Notes under the pieces: generated by a model
The model's input: only the letters and a program-made list of their open reading frames with translations
Told to the model about the DNA's origin: nothing
Database searches by the model: none
In this document: piece by piece, positions 39,046 through 49,669 of the stretch
How positions within the stretch are numbered: position 1 is the stretch's first letter
How the letters are laid out: each line of letters begins with the position of its first letter
Source: Notolepis coatsorum
Taxonomy: Eukaryota; Chordata; Actinopteri; Aulopiformes; Paralepididae
Reading direction: 5' to 3'
Length of the DNA: 64,000 bases
Assembly: GCA_963971535.1 (NCBI GenBank)
Contig: OZ020598.1
Coordinates: 103,100,924 to 103,164,923, forward strand
Position numbers and translations under genes: made by a program

Positions 39046-40713
39046 ATGGCCTCATCCAGCTATCTCTTTTCTAAAGAACAGTTCCTGTGCTCCATCTGTT
39101 TGGATGTCTCCATCCAGTGTGGACACACCTTCTGCAAGTGTAGCGTGATCCAATCTGCGTTGTGTCTGGTGTGAGGTGGACGTAGACTCGGACAACGGTA
39201 CTCAATTGATGGTTGTTTTATTGGTGATCTCCTGTTATTCAACCACAACAGCACACACAAAACATGGCGTGAACTACCATCCTAGCCGGGCAGTCCACCT
39301 CTGCTCTCGTTCTCGGCAAACTCAAAGAGAGCGCGCGCGCACATTCAAAACAGCGCGCCATCCACAGTTACAACAATTGTTAGCTACTATTAAATACATG
39401 TAGCTCAGTACAAGTCAACTTCAGCAAAAACATATGAAATAATATGAAATGAAAGACAGTGTGTAAGCATTAATTAAACCGAAATACAAAAACAACGGTT
39501 CATACCTGTTATTGAACCACAACAGCACACACAAAACATGGCGTGAGCTACCATCCTAGCCGGGCAGTCCACCTGTTATTGCCAAACAGAATACGAGTTA
39601 GCCCACAACGGTACTATGGCTGTTTTACACAGGGCGAATTAATGTCATTACACAACAGGGTATTTCAGTACCAAAACCAAAACATAAATCAATTTTACAA
39701 GTTATACATAGCAATTAAATCCAATATTAGGTAACCGAAAGCGCGTACCTCTGCTCTCGTCCTCGGCAAACTCAAAGAGAGCGACCACTTCCGCCGGCGT
39801 CTCCCTTGCCGACAAACCGGCTAAACCATTTTGTACATTGGTTGAAAGTATTTACAATACAACAAATACTCAACTGGAAAGATGACCTATCCTCTCTAAA
39901 CCCATTATAAAAGACCAAAAGGGATTTCGTTTGGAGAATCAATAACTCAATATGAGAAAATTAATATAAACTAGTAACCAAGGCACCCCTCCAAAAACAC
40001 TAGAGTGAGCTTGGTCCACTTTGTTCCTTCAAAGTAAGAGTGTTTCCGTCTTGGCCTACTTATTTAAGATGAACGATAACAGTTTCTGTCCATGATTCTA
40101 GCATAACAACTTCACTCTGCTACACAAGACCTGCATCACCAAGTACTGGGATAACAATGAACTGTACCAGTGTCCAATGTGTAAAAATACTTTTGATAAG
40201 AGACCAGATATCTTTGTCAATATTGTCCTATCAGAGATGGCACCTCAGTTCAGGAAGTCCGTTCAAGAGAGCAGCCCAGACCAGCAACCTGCCAGACCAG
40301 GAGAGGTGATCTGTGACATCTGCACTGGGAAGAAGATCAAGGCCATGACGTCCTGCCTGGTGTGTCTGGCCTCCTACTGTGAGATCCGCTGGAGCCTCAT
40401 CAGAGTGGCCTCCTTAAAAAAACACAAGCTGATCAACCATGTGGAGAACCTGGAGGACAGGATGTGTAAGAAGCACGAGAGACTGCTGGAGCTGTTCTGT
40501 AGGACTGACCAGGCCTGCGTGTGTCAGTTCTGCACTGAGACGGACCACAAAACCCACAACACTGTCCCGCTAGAGAAAGAATACAGAGAGAGGAAGGATG
40601 AGATGAGGACACAAGAGGCAGATGTTCATCAGATGATCCAGGAGCGTGAGCAGAAGATCCAACAGATCAAACACTCAGTGGACCTCAGCAAGACGAGGCA
40701 AAGAGAGAGATAG
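39046..40713 (+). pseudogene. finTRIM-like RING/B-box pseudogene A, split by a solo LTR
   Basis: Exon-like segments 39046-39138 and 40125-40713 surround the LTR. ATG at 39046 follows TATTTAACAG. Encoded pieces: FLCSICLDVSIQCGHTFC (RING, several residues shorter than usual between the second Cys pair and CGH), TCITKYWDNNELYQCPMCK, a B-box1 with CDICTGKKIKAMTSCLVCL, and a B-box2 with CKKHERLLELFCRTDQACVC. A coiled-coil start then ends early at TAG (40711) where SKTRQRER departs from the family's frame. The family is a fish TRIM group of E3 ubiquitin ligases linked to antiviral defence. LTR insertion in the RING, the RING shortening and the frame loss make it non-functional. No B30.2 exon is seen. 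Confidence 0.88.
39139..40124 (-). mobile_element. Solo gypsy LTR, 986 bp, TSD CAAG
   Basis: TGTAGCGTGATCC...CTCTGCTACA with CAAG at 39135-39138 and 40125-40128. Nearly identical to the LTRs at 41453 and 49711. The interior has a ~75-bp direct repeat (CACAACAGCACACACAAAAC and CTACCATCCTAGCCGGGCAG, twice) and CTCTCGTTCTCGGCAAACTC twice. Confidence 0.96.
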
Positions 40714-41344
40714 CAGACAGTGGGTCTCATTCTCGAACGAAGTTACGACAAAATATTTCGTCTTAGCCAGATTTCGGCCTATTTAAGACATATTATGGCT
40801 GGGAGTTGGAGTCTTCAAATTCTCCTGAGATCTTATTTGAGAGCAGATCTAAGAGTGCTGAGGAGCACACTTAAATATGCTCTCAGCCCACGATCAAATC
40901 TCATGATTGATTGACTAATTTAAAATGTTATTATAACTTGACAGACTGTGTTCTCATAGTGATTCCTTCACGTCAACGCTACAGGCCTCCTTGGAATTAA
41001 TTACTTAATCATAATTAAAATAAATATGAAAATATTTGTACGATAAGAAATTACGAATTTGATGTCGGAAAAATAAATAATATGGATTCATCTGATCACA
41101 GGGCAGCTGGATTAACCATATCTGAACCAGCTATTTTGGACAAATAATTACTCAGATATTCAAACACAATTATGCAATTATTGTGAAATGATTGAAAATA
41201 ATAATAATGTAATGCCTTCTGTGGAATTTGTATTTCTTATTTGTTACACATCTGTTTTAATGATTAATTATATACATTTGAAAGAATGCAGGTCAACATG
41301 CAATGTATCCCATTGATTGGTATACAATGGGACAGACCTTTGTT
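40714..41344. other. Non-coding DNA downstream of pseudogene A
   Basis: AT-rich, no gene. Duplicated at 51286-51920 with about two substitutions visible (TTGGAGTC/TGGGAGTC). Confidence 0.7.
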
Positions 41345-41396
41345 TGATTGATTGATTGAAAACTTTTAACAGATTGCAGAATGGGTACAGTACAGC
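41345..41396 (-). repeat. LINE 3' tail truncated by the duplication breakpoint
   Basis: TTGATTGATTG, AACAGATTGCAGAATGGGTA then cut at CAGCTC. The untruncated counterpart is 51921-52290. Confidence 0.85.
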
Positions 41397-41452
41397 TCCT
41401 GTGCTCCATCTGTTTGGATGTCTCCATCCAGTGTGGACACACCTTCTGCAAG

Positions 41453-42438
41453 TGTAGCGTGATCCAATCTGCGTTGTGTCTGGTGTGAGGTGGACGTAGA
41501 CTCGGACAACGGTACTCAATTGATGGTTGTTTTATTGGTGATCTCCTGTTATTGAACCACAACAGCACACACAAAACATGGCGTGAACTACCATCCTAGC
41601 CGGGCAGTCCACCTCTGCTCTCGTTCTCGGCAAACTCAAAGAGAGCGCGCGCGCACATTCAAAACAGCGCGCCATCCACAGTTACAACAATTGTTAGCTA
41701 CTATTAAATACATGTAGCTCAGTACAAGTCAACTTCAGCAAAAACATATGAAATAATATGAAATGAAAGACAGTGTGTAAGCATTAATTAAACCGAAATA
41801 CAAAAACAACGGTTCATACCTGTTATTGAACCACAACAGCACACACAAAACATGGCGTGAGCTACCATCCTAGCCGGGCAGTCCACCTGTTATTGCCAAA
41901 CAGAATACGAGTTAGCCCACAACGGTACTATGGCTGTTTTACACAGGGCGAATTAATGTCATTACACAACAGGGTATTTCAGTACCAAAACCAAAACATA
42001 AATCAATTTTACAAGTTATACATAGCAATTAAATCCAATATTAGGTAACCGAAAGCGCGTACCTCTGCTCTCGTTCTCGGCAAACTCAAAGAGAGCGACC
42101 ACTTCCGCCGGCGTCTCCCTTGCCGACAAACCGGCTAAACCATTTTGTACATTGGTTGAAAGTATTTACAATACAACAAATACTCAACTGGAAAGATGAC
42201 CTATCCTCTCTAAACCCATTATAAAAGACCAAAAGGGATTTCGTTTGGAGAATCAATAACTCAATATGAGAAAATTAATATAAACTAGTAACCAAGGCAC
42301 CCCTCCAAAAACACTAGAGTGAGCTCGGTCCACTTTGTTCCTTCAAAGTAAGAGTGTTTCCGTCTTGGCCTACTTATTTAAGATGAACGATAACAGTTTC
42401 TGTCCATGATTCTAGCATAACAACTTCACTCTGCTACA
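41453..42438 (-). repeat. Gypsy 3' LTR
   Basis: TGTAGC...GCTACA ends. Minus strand is the sense of the element. Confidence 0.96.
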
Positions 42439-42450
42439 TTCTCCCCTACT
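42439..42450 (-). promoter_or_regulatory. Gypsy polypurine tract
   Basis: Minus strand AGTAGGGGAGAA directly before the 3' LTR. 42451-42870 is the AT-rich 3' untranslated region of the element. Confidence 0.8.
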
Positions 42451-42870
42451 GTTTTATGCCAGATCATGGACAGTGTTCCCTTCAATCAACTCAACAGCGT
42501 AAGTATAAACCAAAGAAATAAAAAAAAAAAAAATTACAATAAGTCAACGCGTCACATGTAACTCGGTGTATTCCCTTAATTCCAAACCTAGAAAATAGGT
42601 TGACCAGCTCAAAAGCTATCCGATGAAGGATCAGGAAAAATAAAGGGTAGCTAATCCCTCATCTAACCATAGACAAAAAAACATGCCATGTACATATTTA
42701 TACCATGGAATACACCAAAATTACCAAATCATGTCTAATGCAATAGACAACCGTAACTACCAGTATGACTCAAAGAAAATCAAACAGCAAAATCAATGAA
42801 AGAAAAGAAAAAAAATTCTAGTAATAAAAAGAATTACTCAAAAGAAAACAATAAAAAATGGTGTCATCTT

Positions 42871-45800
42871 TTAGGATGACAGCAGAGCCCTGACTCTTTG
42901 TACAGCCATCGTCTGAATGAGCCTGTTAACTGGCCTGATGAGCCTCCCCAGCCTAGTGTAAACCCCTTGAGGTACCTCAACTACACTCGGTGTGACAGTG
43001 ACAATGGCCGATTCAGGTTCACTCACTGGTACAAATAAGGATGCACTACAAGGGGCCTCCTCCGAAGCCAACATGTCTCCAGTAAATGATTCCACAGTTG
43101 TCGTGTCTGACGACTGATCACTATCCTGATAAACAATTACAGAGTATGACTCCTCTGATTCAACATCTGCATCTGGTCCCTCCATCCAAAAGTGGCGTGG
43201 TTTCTTCAGTTTACACTCCTGCTCCTCACCATTATGGGTCTCAAGTGTAATTCTATGATGTTGATCACTACCCATGCTTCCCACCTGCACCTCTGCCGGC
43301 TCTGATACACCCTTCCCTGTCACGGTATCTACTACCCCCTCCACACTGGACTCAGGAAGATGAGCAACCCACCGGGCAGTTCTCAGCTCATCCTGATCAG
43401 AATCATCTGTCATTTCCTCACTCGGAACAGTGCCAGGAATAGACACCTCTATCTCTGGCTCATCCCATGACGGCAGAGGCAGGAAATTGACGGGCATAAT
43501 CAAATTCCTATGAACAGTCTTAATCCTCCCTGTGACAGGATGACGGATACTGTATATGTTCAGCACACTGTTTTTACACACTACAGTATAGACGGCACTC
43601 TCCCAGCGGTCAGCTAGCTTTTTCTTGCCTCGCTCCCCCTTATTTGCCAGCAAGACCCGATCCCCCTTCTCTACCGCATGTCCCTTTAACTGTCTATTAT
43701 ACACCTCAGCTTGCCTGGTCTGTTGCCTCTCAGCATGCTTTTGAGCAAGTGCCATTGCTTCCCTCAGATCCTTTCCCAGTGACTGGACATACTTATCCAC
43801 ATCCACCGTATCTCCATCCAAAAGGACACTCTCAAACATGACATCGACAGGTAATCTTGGAGTGCGGCCAAACATCAAAAAGAAGGGTGGGAGCCCTGTG
43901 GTCTCATGCACTGTGCAATTATAAGCAAACGTCAAAGTGTTCAACATCTGAGGCCATTTCACCTTGGAACGAGGTGGCAAAGCACGGATCATACTCCCTA
44001 AAGTGCGGTTTAGACGTTCTGCTTGTCCATTTCCCATAGGATGGTATGGCGTGGTATGGGATTTTTCAACCCCTGCCATCTGAAGCATTTCTGCTATGAG
44101 TGCACTCTCAAAATTAGACCCTCTGTCGCTATGAATGCAGGCTGCAAAACCATAAACAGAAAAAAAATTATTCCAGAGCACTCTGGCCACCGTCTTTGCA
44201 GATTGATTGGGACACGGATAAGCACACGCTAGTTTGGTAAAATGGTCAGTTATAACAAGCACATCAATGGACTTATTATTGGCATCCTCAGCCGACCAAA
44301 AGTCAATACACACCAACTCCAGTGGTGCAGTGGTGACTATAGATACCAGCGGAGCCCTAGCCTCCGGCTCAGGTGCTTTGCTCAGTACACATCTCTTACA
44401 ATGACTCACATATTCTTTGACATCCTTTTCCATGGAGTCCCAATAGAAACGTTGTCTAGTGAGCCACAATGTGCGCTGCTGGCCCTGGTGACCAGCCTCA
44501 TCATGTACCCCTTTCAGCACCTGTCCTCTCAGAGCGCTCGGTACAACATATTGAAAGACCTTCTTCTTACTCACAACGTGTTTTGAAACACGGTACAACA
44601 CTCCTAATTTGGTTGTGAGTTTTCCCCACTGTCTCAATGTGCGGTTTGTTTCTTTCGACTCATGAACTCTCTCTCTTCGAGATGGGCGGCGGCCTCTATC
44701 TACAAAGAATTTGACTCTACCAGTAACAGGGTCCTGACACTGCTTGTCGTACAATTCCTCATGAGTGAGGACAGGCAATGGGCTCTGTCCCATGGACACC
44801 AACATTTCTAACTGCTGCACATGAGAGACTGCTCTCATAGCTGCGCCATCCTCCCAACAGCGATGTGTGTGGAGTACAGCAGATACCTCTTCACGGGATA
44901 TGCTCCCACTGTCACTACCCACCTCACCACTGGCCTTAAGGGAACTCTGAGTGGACAACCCTAGGCCCTTCCTCCTCACCTCTGGTTCCTCACAGGTAAG
45001 ACGGAACATGTTCTGCACGTCATCCACCTCCAAACCCTTAGCCTCCCTCAACAAGACATCATACGAGGTCCTTGTCAGCCTGTGCATCACCCTAGGCTTA
45101 GTAAAAGGCTCCCTGCTCAGTGCATCAGCTACTGTATTTTTAGGCCCAGGAATGTACTGAATGTCAAAATCAAAAGGTGCCAGCTTAGCCACCCATCTCT
45201 GCTCGCACGCATCGAGTTTTGGCTTTGTGAGGATGTACTTAAGTGGATTATTATCTGTCCACACTGTAAATGTATGTCCTCGCAGCCAATGGCTAAACTT
45301 GTCGTGTATAGCCCATTTCATGGCGAGAAACTCAAGCCTATGAGCTGGATATTTAGACTGAGCATGATTCAAAGATTTACTAGCAAAAGCTATGGGCCTG
45401 GCTGTGCTACACCATTCCTGCACTTCTGAAAGCACAGCTCCCAGTCCACTAGTGGATGCATCTACAGACAATAAAAATGGCTGAGAAAAGTCAGGGTGAG
45501 CCAACAGAGCTTGTCCCACCAATGCAGCTTTTAACGCCTCAAAGGCCTCCCTACACTCCACAGTCCAGTCTGCTGCACTAAGCTTACAAAGGGGGGCAGC
45601 TCTCTTCCCTTTTACTTTGCCTCTCCGTGGCTTTTTCACACCCGTGGTCAACTGAAACAGTGGTCTTGCAACTACAGAGCAGTTCTCAATGTAATGTTGA
45701 TAATACACCACCATTCCTAAAAATGACCGGATCTTATTGGCAGACGGGGTGACCCCATCCGACTCCATAATATCGCTCTCCGTCACACCCACTATAGCCT

Positions 45801-46047
45801 GCACCTTATCGGGGTCTGTGGCTATCCCTTCCCGAGAAACAATGTGTCCCAAAAACTTCAGTGACTTTCTCAGAAACTGACACTTAGACGGAGACAACTT
45901 CAGGTTGTGTTCTCGTAAACGCTGAAATACCATCTCCAGCCTCTGCAAGCTCTCTTCTTCAGACTTGCCAAAGACCAGAAGGTCATCTAAATAACAGTGA
46001 AGACTCAGTGAGTTCTGATCACCAAAGATTGTGAGCATCATTCTCAT
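42871..46047 (-). CDS. pol: Gypsy Pol: RT (second half), RNase H, integrase
   Basis: 1058 codons, from the start of the RT catalytic region to the stop. YLDD at 19-22, LKFLGHIVSREGI at 63-75, RNase H acidic residues near D196, E239 and D265 (LSVDAS, TVWTDNNPL), and DALSREPF at 308-315. The integrase has H515/H520 and C550/C553, then D582 (CIDFWS), D641 (HSDRGSNFES) and E677 (GNGQAERLNRTL), followed by a GPY/F-like region (GDRVLLANKG ... VHRNLIMP). The last ~200 residues are acidic and Ser/Thr-rich with no domain I know. The Met at 46047 is nominal: this frame is separated from the first half of RT by a deletion of roughly 50 nt that removes the conserved block between PLG and FMRMM. Confidence 0.93.
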   Translation of the reverse strand: MRMMLTIFGDQNSLSLHCYLDDLLVFGKSEEESLQRLEMVFQRLREHNLKLSPSKCQFLRKSLKFLGHIVSREGIATDPDKVQAIVGVTESDIMESDGVTPSANKIRSFLGMVVYYQHYIENCSVVARPLFQLTTGVKKPRRGKVKGKRAAPLCKLSAADWTVECREAFEALKAALVGQALLAHPDFSQPFLLSVDASTSGLGAVLSEVQEWCSTARPIAFASKSLNHAQSKYPAHRLEFLAMKWAIHDKFSHWLRGHTFTVWTDNNPLKYILTKPKLDACEQRWVAKLAPFDFDIQYIPGPKNTVADALSREPFTKPRVMHRLTRTSYDVLLREAKGLEVDDVQNMFRLTCEEPEVRRKGLGLSTQSSLKASGEVGSDSGSISREEVSAVLHTHRCWEDGAAMRAVSHVQQLEMLVSMGQSPLPVLTHEELYDKQCQDPVTGRVKFFVDRGRRPSRRERVHESKETNRTLRQWGKLTTKLGVLYRVSKHVVSKKKVFQYVVPSALRGQVLKGVHDEAGHQGQQRTLWLTRQRFYWDSMEKDVKEYVSHCKRCVLSKAPEPEARAPLVSIVTTAPLELVCIDFWSAEDANNKSIDVLVITDHFTKLACAYPCPNQSAKTVARVLWNNFFSVYGFAACIHSDRGSNFESALIAEMLQMAGVEKSHTTPYHPMGNGQAERLNRTLGSMIRALPPRSKVKWPQMLNTLTFAYNCTVHETTGLPPFFLMFGRTPRLPVDVMFESVLLDGDTVDVDKYVQSLGKDLREAMALAQKHAERQQTRQAEVYNRQLKGHAVEKGDRVLLANKGERGKKKLADRWESAVYTVVCKNSVLNIYSIRHPVTGRIKTVHRNLIMPVNFLPLPSWDEPEIEVSIPGTVPSEEMTDDSDQDELRTARWVAHLPESSVEGVVDTVTGKGVSEPAEVQVGSMGSDQHHRITLETHNGEEQECKLKKPRHFWMEGPDADVESEESYSVIVYQDSDQSSDTTTVESFTGDMLASEEAPCSASLFVPVSEPESAIVTVTPSVVEVPQGVYTRLGRLIRPVNRLIQTMAVQRVRALLSS

Positions 46048-46643
46048 GAACGTGAACCGAGAGGAGAGGAGAACGCAGTGTATTTCTTATCATCCTCATG
46101 CAGTGGGACATTGTAATACCCGGATGTCAAATCCATAGAACTGAAAAAGGCATTGCCTCCCAACGCTGCAAGTACATCTGCTTGATGAGGTAATGGATGT
46201 GCATCTTTTACCGTGCGAGCGTTTAACCACCTGAAATCTGTGCACAGTCTCAAGTCCCCATTCTTTTTCCAACAAAGAACAAGGGGGGATGCATACTCGC
46301 TACTCGACTTCCTAATTATCTCCCTGTCCTCCATCTCGTTCAGAGTCTCTCTCAACTTTTGGTAATGGGCGGGGGAGAGCCTCCGGTAAGGTAACCGAAA
46401 GGGCCGATCGTCAGTCAGTCGGATACGGTGACAGAAGCCACTAGCCTCACCACAATCCAACCGGTGTCTAGAAAACACATCCTCATAGTTCTCAATTAGG
46501 TCAGTCAGTCTATCTTTCCAGACTGGTGAGACCTGACAGTCATCAACTGACAGGTTCTGGAGCCCTAGACTAGCCAGTCTATCATTCCCCCTAGCTACAT
46601 TGTTGCTAGCACAACTCCTAGCTGTAAGACTGCCGTGAGACAT
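46044..46643 (-). CDS. pol: Gypsy Pol: RT first half
   Basis: Contains EDVFSRHRLDCGEASGF, HRIRLTDDRPFRLPYRRL, EYASPLVLCWKKNGDLRLC and FFSSMDLTSGYYNVPLHE, the standard N-terminal blocks of gypsy RTs. It ends TAFSSPLGSRS with a stop where the deletion joins frames. The apparent start ATG is supplied by the last bases of the inserted L2 fragment. The frame is the same phase as the protease frame upstream of that insertion. Confidence 0.9.
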   Translation of the reverse strand: MSHGSLTARSCASNNVARGNDRLASLGLQNLSVDDCQVSPVWKDRLTDLIENYEDVFSRHRLDCGEASGFCHRIRLTDDRPFRLPYRRLSPAHYQKLRETLNEMEDREIIRKSSSEYASPLVLCWKKNGDLRLCTDFRWLNARTVKDAHPLPHQADVLAALGGNAFFSSMDLTSGYYNVPLHEDDKKYTAFSSPLGSRS

Positions 46644-47090
46644 TTACATTTACATTTACATTTAGTCATTTAGCTGACGCTTTTATCCAAAGCGACTTAC
46701 AAGTTCTGTACGACAAGCCATCAGGAAGGGCACAACTCTATCAGCTGAGCAACAATGTTCATCAAAGTGTTGAGTGCTACAGTGTAGGTTAGTTTATTAG
46801 GACAAGTGCATGACAGTACGGTTAGTTAGGGTTAGATTTTTTTTTTAGATTCGTGCAGCAATGGGGAGCCAGTGCAGGTCCCTAAGAAGTGGGGTGACAT
46901 GGGCCGACTTCGGTAGGTTTGAGATCAGGCGGGCCGCTGCGTTCTGAATGAGTTGAAGAGGCTTAGTGGCAGTGGCCGGGAGGCCAGCGAGCAGTGCATT
47001 GCAGTAGTCGAGGCGGGAGATGACTGTTGATTGGACGAGGAGTTGGGTGGCTTCTTTTGTCAGGAAGGGGCGTATCCTTCTAGAGTGAGA
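46641..47090 (-). mobile_element. L2 LINE 3' fragment inserted in the gypsy pol region
   Basis: 450 bp, with candidate TSD GTGAGA (46635-46640 and 47091-47096). The 5' part encodes FLTKEATQLLVQSTVISRLD and LIQNAAARLISNLPK (L2 RT C-terminus); the 3' part ends with AAGTCGCTTTGGATAAAAGC and (AAATGT)n in minus sense. 450 + 6 is divisible by three, so the gypsy frame keeps its phase on both sides, but L2 stop codons interrupt it. Confidence 0.88.
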
Positions 47091-48060
47091 GTGAGAGCTG
47101 CCACTACTCACTCTACCGGCATTCTGGTGGACTGACGTGTCCGTATCACTGTCAAAATCTTCTAATGCAATGCATGGATATACGTCAGCCACTTTTGCAT
47201 TCCGTCTCAAGGTGATAGCTTTGGTAGTCGGATTTATAATCTTGACAGGAAGCCACCCATCCCCCCAGCGAGGTGTAACTACCCTGCCAACTAGTATGTT
47301 ACGGTGCACACAACGAGAGGCGCTGGGCTCAACAATAACGGTACTTCCCATAGAAAGTTTTGTCCTGGGTGGGAGACGACCCCACACTACATGCTCACTC
47401 ATCGGTTCAAGTGTTACGGCCTGTTTCAACTTGACTGTTCCCACTTTGTCAGGAATTTCCTCCCCCCTCCATCTCTCAAGATTGGCCATGAACCTGATAA
47501 ACTGACTGTTTTTGTCCTGACATGATGACTCAGCTTTTCCCAATATGCGCCAGTAGGCCCCCGTGGATTTGAACTGTCTGATTAAGGGCTTCATCACATT
47601 GGTGCCTATAATGAGCTCATCAACCTGACCCTCCACTATCAAGACTGGTACTATGTATTCAAAACCGTAAAGCTTAAGTTTCAGCTCACACGTTCCCACC
47701 GGACTAGTCTGCTTCCCACCACACCCCACAAGAACAACGTTGGTAGTCGATATCAAATCACCCGTCACTACTCCTGCCTCCCTCAGCCGAGGAACCACAT
47801 CAGCGCGCAGAGAAGTAGCCATGGATCCGCTATCTAACATCCCCTGTAACTCAACCTTGTCTCCTGTTAATACGGTGGTGAAAAATAAACTGTCACTTTG
47901 GGATGTTCTGGTCACATTCTGCATAATTACTGTCTTGTCTTTGGGTGCTGCTTCACAAACGGACGTATATACAGACTGAATATCATCATTGCAATTGGAG
48001 GAAAAACCATAGGGGCCCACATTGTCCTCCTTTGAACGAGGGCCGGCTAGTTTTCCTGAG
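47091..48060 (-). CDS. pro: Gypsy protease region
   Basis: The nominal Met is at 48020, but the frame is open upstream and overlaps the end of gag in the -1 phase. The retropepsin motif LDSGSMATSL lies about 60 residues in; a flap-like VLVGCGGKQT follows, then ELIIGTNVMKPLI. After about residue 160 a linker with VWGRLPPRTKLSMGSTVIVE continues towards RT; it is cut at 47090 by the L2 fragment. It cleaves the Gag-Pol polyprotein. Asp-Ser-Gly replaces the commoner Asp-Thr-Gly, which is accepted in many retropepsins. Confidence 0.85.
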
Positions 48061-49453
48061 GAGGACCAGCCTGTCTCTGACCAGGGGGCTGTCTAGGAGT
48101 GGTCTGCCCACAATAGATACCAATATGCCCTGGACCCAGACACTTGAAACACAGCCTGTGCGTCCTACAGTGCGTCCTAGTGTTGTGCTCCAAACTGCCA
48201 CAAACCTGACATTCTTGAGAATGTTTGGGGAACTGTCTATGGGGGCCATTTTGTACATAAGGACCATTTTGTACAGACTGAGTGTTGTTGCCTAACGCCA
48301 TTTCTAACACTCTCAAAACTCTATCCATTGTGTTATTCTCAGATACCGACGACAGCTGCTCTAGCTCTGGACTACTGACAGCCATAGGTGACACGCTTTG
48401 TTCGTGATTAACAACCACCCTCTCCTGTGATGACTCAATGGCGACCACATGTTGTGTCAACCGACCTCGACTCGCTCTATGTTCTCTCAAATATTCATCC
48501 AAATGTCCCTGCACCTCACCTGCTGTCCACTCACGAGATGGCTTACTTTTGAACACTAAGGACAACTCCTTATCGGGGCAGTTACGGATGAACATGAGAA
48601 CTAGATGCTGGCTCAGGCTAGTCTGAGGTTCCCCTTTACTAAGAAGACACTGCTCTGTGGCTTCTGCTGCTTTGTTAAGCCTAATCCAATAGTCAAGAGG
48701 ATTCTCGCTTGCATATGCTTTGACTGCATAAAAGTCAGCTAATGGAAGATCTGAGTGAATAATATCACCAAAATGTTGCCTCAGAATGCTAAAAATAACA
48801 CCCACCTCACTGACAGTTGAGTTGCTACGCATCCATACTTTGGTAACGTCCCGGGCCCTCCCCATTAGCTTGTTCATAACCTCCTCAACTTGTTCAGCTC
48901 CAGTACAGTTATTTTTCTTTCTGAGATACGTCCTCATGAGTTCCTCCCACTCAAAAACGGAGCACTTATCTGTGCTGTCCCCTCTAAAATAGGGTGGGGC
49001 ATTTGCATCTGAACGTAACACAAGATTCATTTTGGATGCATCAATCACAGTATTCCCACATTGGTCAGGTTGGAACATCTGTTGGGGATTTTGTGAAACT
49101 AATACAGGTGAAGTCCCCAAGGTTGTGTTCTGCATTAACGTCATTCTAATAGCTTCCCCTATTTCTGACCCAATGGATTTTATCAAATTGGCCATTTGAC
49201 TGGGGGATGTTTCAACACTAGTGTTGTTAATTTCACCAGGTGAGGGAACAACCGGAGTGAAAAGTAACGATTGGGCATTTCTCTCAGAGTGACCCTCTAC
49301 ACTCCCCCTTCCAGGACTAGAGGAGCCTGAACCACCTGGACTCGCCGGAGTAGACTGCATAACCGGTGTGTAACTTAGAACCCCTCTCCCTCTCCCCACA
49401 GTCAAGTTCCCTGTAGGAGTGTTTCCTACGTTCAAAGTCATTTTCAGTATCAA
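48047..49453 (-). CDS. gag: Gypsy Gag
   Basis: About 468 residues; Met at 49441 (MTLNVGNTP) may be the real start. Ser/Gly/Pro-rich N-terminus to about 120, a capsid-like helical region at 150-330 (SVFEWEELMRTYLRK, YWIRLNKAAEATEQ, LVLMFIRNCPDKEL), and a cysteine region with CQVCGSLEHNTRTHC followed by a CX2CX4HX4C knuckle CFKCLGPGHIGIYC at 435-448. Forms the particle and binds RNA. It ends CAG GAA AAC TAG; the protease frame is -1 relative to it, so a ribosomal frameshift near GGAAAAC is plausible, though this is not a classical slippery heptamer. Confidence 0.88.
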   Translation of the reverse strand: MILKMTLNVGNTPTGNLTVGRGRGVLSYTPVMQSTPASPGGSGSSSPGRGSVEGHSERNAQSLLFTPVVPSPGEINNTSVETSPSQMANLIKSIGSEIGEAIRMTLMQNTTLGTSPVLVSQNPQQMFQPDQCGNTVIDASKMNLVLRSDANAPPYFRGDSTDKCSVFEWEELMRTYLRKKNNCTGAEQVEEVMNKLMGRARDVTKVWMRSNSTVSEVGVIFSILRQHFGDIIHSDLPLADFYAVKAYASENPLDYWIRLNKAAEATEQCLLSKGEPQTSLSQHLVLMFIRNCPDKELSLVFKSKPSREWTAGEVQGHLDEYLREHRASRGRLTQHVVAIESSQERVVVNHEQSVSPMAVSSPELEQLSSVSENNTMDRVLRVLEMALGNNTQSVQNGPYVQNGPHRQFPKHSQECQVCGSLEHNTRTHCRTHRLCFKCLGPGHIGIYCGQTTPRQPPGQRQAGPPQEN

Positions 49454-49669
49454 ATGGTACTTTTACCGTTATACTCACAGCGTGTTTTAGGTAACACACT
49501 CTAAATCAATAAACTTGATGAGAGACCGTATCTTTTTCAAAGGATTCAGTGCTCTCCAGCCTCCTCAGGAACAGACCTCAGGAACAGACGGCGAATGCAG
49601 CGTCCCCGTGACCAGGCCGCGCCGGCAGCATCCACACGTCTAGGCCGCACATGAAGCCTCCACGTCTCT
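49454..49669 (-). other. Gypsy 5' leader
   Basis: Non-coding leader between primer site and gag; contains a doubled CCTCAGGAACAGA (49560-49586). GC-rich near the primer site. Confidence 0.7.

Noticed and set aside
39176-39734. Small plus-strand frames within the LTR, repeated at 41857 and 50115
   Set aside because: They recur only because the LTR is present three times, and they run opposite to the element's sense.
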